Shown here in pieces: positions 6,500 to 7,130 of a stretch of 7,130 nt of DNA. Location: NCBI GenBank assembly GCA_016929985.1, contig JAFGIH010000803.1:1-7130 (forward strand). Reading direction: 5' to 3'. Position 1 is the first letter of the stretch. Every line of letters starts with the position of its first letter. The position numbers were made by a program, and so were the translations under genes. This DNA is from Thermoleophilia bacterium (GTDB lineage: Bacteria; Actinomycetota; Thermoleophilia; RBG-16-64-13). The notes under the pieces were generated by a model. It searched no databases, was not told the origin of the DNA, and was given only the letters and a program-made list of their open reading frames with translations.

Positions 6500-6613
6500 C
6501 TCAGGCCTCCTATCGTCCCCCCGACCCCGCTGGTCCCCCCAAGACCGGGGCATATCTACCAGCTTAGTCTATCGCCGATTCTGCCGTGAACACACCGAAT
6601 GCCGGCACGCGGC
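6500..6613 (-). other. 114-base gap with G-tract cluster ahead of the methyltransferase gene
   Basis: Between the end of the FAD protein gene and the methyltransferase start, the minus strand carries three long G tracts: six G (6540-6535), four G (6528-6525) and six G (6522-6517). They are separated by six and two bases and lie about 17 bases ahead of the start codon. The tracts end next to the AGGAGG ribosome site. I see no strong promoter; a TTCACG near 6586 lacks a good -10 partner. The gene may be co-transcribed with the upstream FAD protein gene. Confidence 0.5.
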
Positions 6614-7130
6614 CTACTTCATGGACTGCAAGGCGCTCCGGCCGGCGATGCGCCCGGAGTTGAGGGCGAACGCCGAAGACAAGCCGGACGCCACATGGAT
6701 GGGATAGCTATCGCCGTACATACCGCCCGCGTCGAAACCGCCGGCGTAGAGCCCCGGGATAACCTCACCCTTGGTGTCGAGCACTTCCATGTGCTCGTTG
6801 ATCCTGATGCCACCCTTGGTCCCCAACATGACGGTACGGGCCCTGACCGCGTAGAACGTGGGGCCCAGCAGCGGCCGCAGATAACGGGGGGCCTTCGCCA
6901 TCATGCCGTCACGACCCTTGGCGCAGAAGCCGTTGTATTCGTCGATAGTCCGGCGGAGCGTTTCGGGATCCATCCCGGCCGCGCGGGCAAGTTCTTCCAC
7001 CGACCCGGCCCTGAAGATCTCGGTGGTGCCGGTTGTCATGATGGCCTCCAGCTCCTTGCGGAACTCCACGGGTCTGTATCCCGGTGGCTTCTCCGGGGTG
7101 AGCGACCGGTCGACGCCGTGAACGAGTACG
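6614..7130 (-). CDS. FAD-dependent oxidoreductase, fumarate-reductase-like flavoprotein (C-terminal part, cut by window edge)
   Basis: The last 171 residues of an FAD-binding_2 family flavoprotein. The reading frame has no stop to the right edge, so the N-terminal FAD (Rossmann) domain lies outside the window; the internal GTG at 7069 is not the real start. Visible are the capping-domain stretch (EELARAAGMDPETLRRTIDEYN, then FYAVRARTVMLGTKGGIRI), and the classic C-terminal FAD segment GEVIPGLYAGGFDAGGMYG, closing with SGRIAG. This pattern is shared by fumarate reductases, urocanate reductases and ketosteroid dehydrogenases. The histidine and arginine that bind the substrate carboxylates in flavocytochrome c fumarate reductase are not apparent (GTKGG region; GDSYPIHVASG in place of GANRLGG), so the substrate is probably not fumarate. 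It is the first gene of the minus cluster seen here. Confidence 0.85.
   Translation of the reverse strand, partial: VLVHGVDRSLTPEKPPGYRPVEFRKELEAIMTTGTTEIFRAGSVEELARAAGMDPETLRRTIDEYNGFCAKGRDGMMAKAPRYLRPLLGPTFYAVRARTVMLGTKGGIRINEHMEVLDTKGEVIPGLYAGGFDAGGMYGDSYPIHVASGLSSAFALNSGRIAGRSALQSMK

Noticed and set aside
5657..6589. 310-codon open frame on the plus strand opposite the methyltransferase
   Set aside because: It is an antisense shadow of a gene with clear zinc-site and barrel motifs on the other strand.

Overview
This GC-rich window is ordinary coding DNA. It looks like it comes from an anaerobic or facultatively anaerobic bacterium, most likely a high-GC Gram-positive. The evidence for that is indirect. 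The transporter lipoprotein has a low-complexity TTAAPTE linker of the kind often seen in Actinomycetota (also in some Chloroflexota). Shine-Dalgarno sites are strong (GGAGG, AGGAGG). The redox genes are of the flavodoxin-like and Fe-S flavoprotein types common in anaerobes. The phylum call is an inference and should be treated as tentative.

Layout. Bases 1-339 (+) hold a small AbrB/SpoVT-like protein whose reading frame is open to the left edge. Bases 431-814 (+) hold a PRC-barrel protein with a cysteine-rich tail. A 384-base stretch without a gene (815-1198) contains a plausible sigma70-type promoter and a long leader. It precedes a complete three-gene TRAP transporter operon on the + strand: dctP (lipoprotein binding protein, 1199-2374), dctQ (small membrane subunit, 2483-2965) and dctM (large permease, 2962-4263). 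A perfect 13-bp hairpin lies between dctP and dctQ, and a tetraloop hairpin lies just after dctM.

Converging on the same hairpin from the right is a minus-strand cluster. In transcription order it contains: the C-terminal part of an FAD-dependent fumarate-reductase-like flavoprotein (6614 to the right edge), a stand-alone cobalamin-type homocysteine methyltransferase module (5621-6499), a small flavodoxin-fold protein with a CX2CX2CX7C iron-sulfur motif (5010-5561), and a second flavodoxin-fold NAD(P)H oxidoreductase (4337-5032) that overlaps it by 23 bases.

How the genes may work together. TRAP transporters take up organic anions, typically carboxylates, using an ion gradient. The minus-strand genes suggest flavin-based reduction of an organic substrate coupled with methyl-group transfer. 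That the transporter feeds the minus-strand pathway is a guess from position only. I see no mobile element, CRISPR array, RNA gene or clear sign of recent transfer. I do not see a clearly new biological system; the most unusual items are the redox/methyltransferase cluster and the altered substrate site of the FAD protein.
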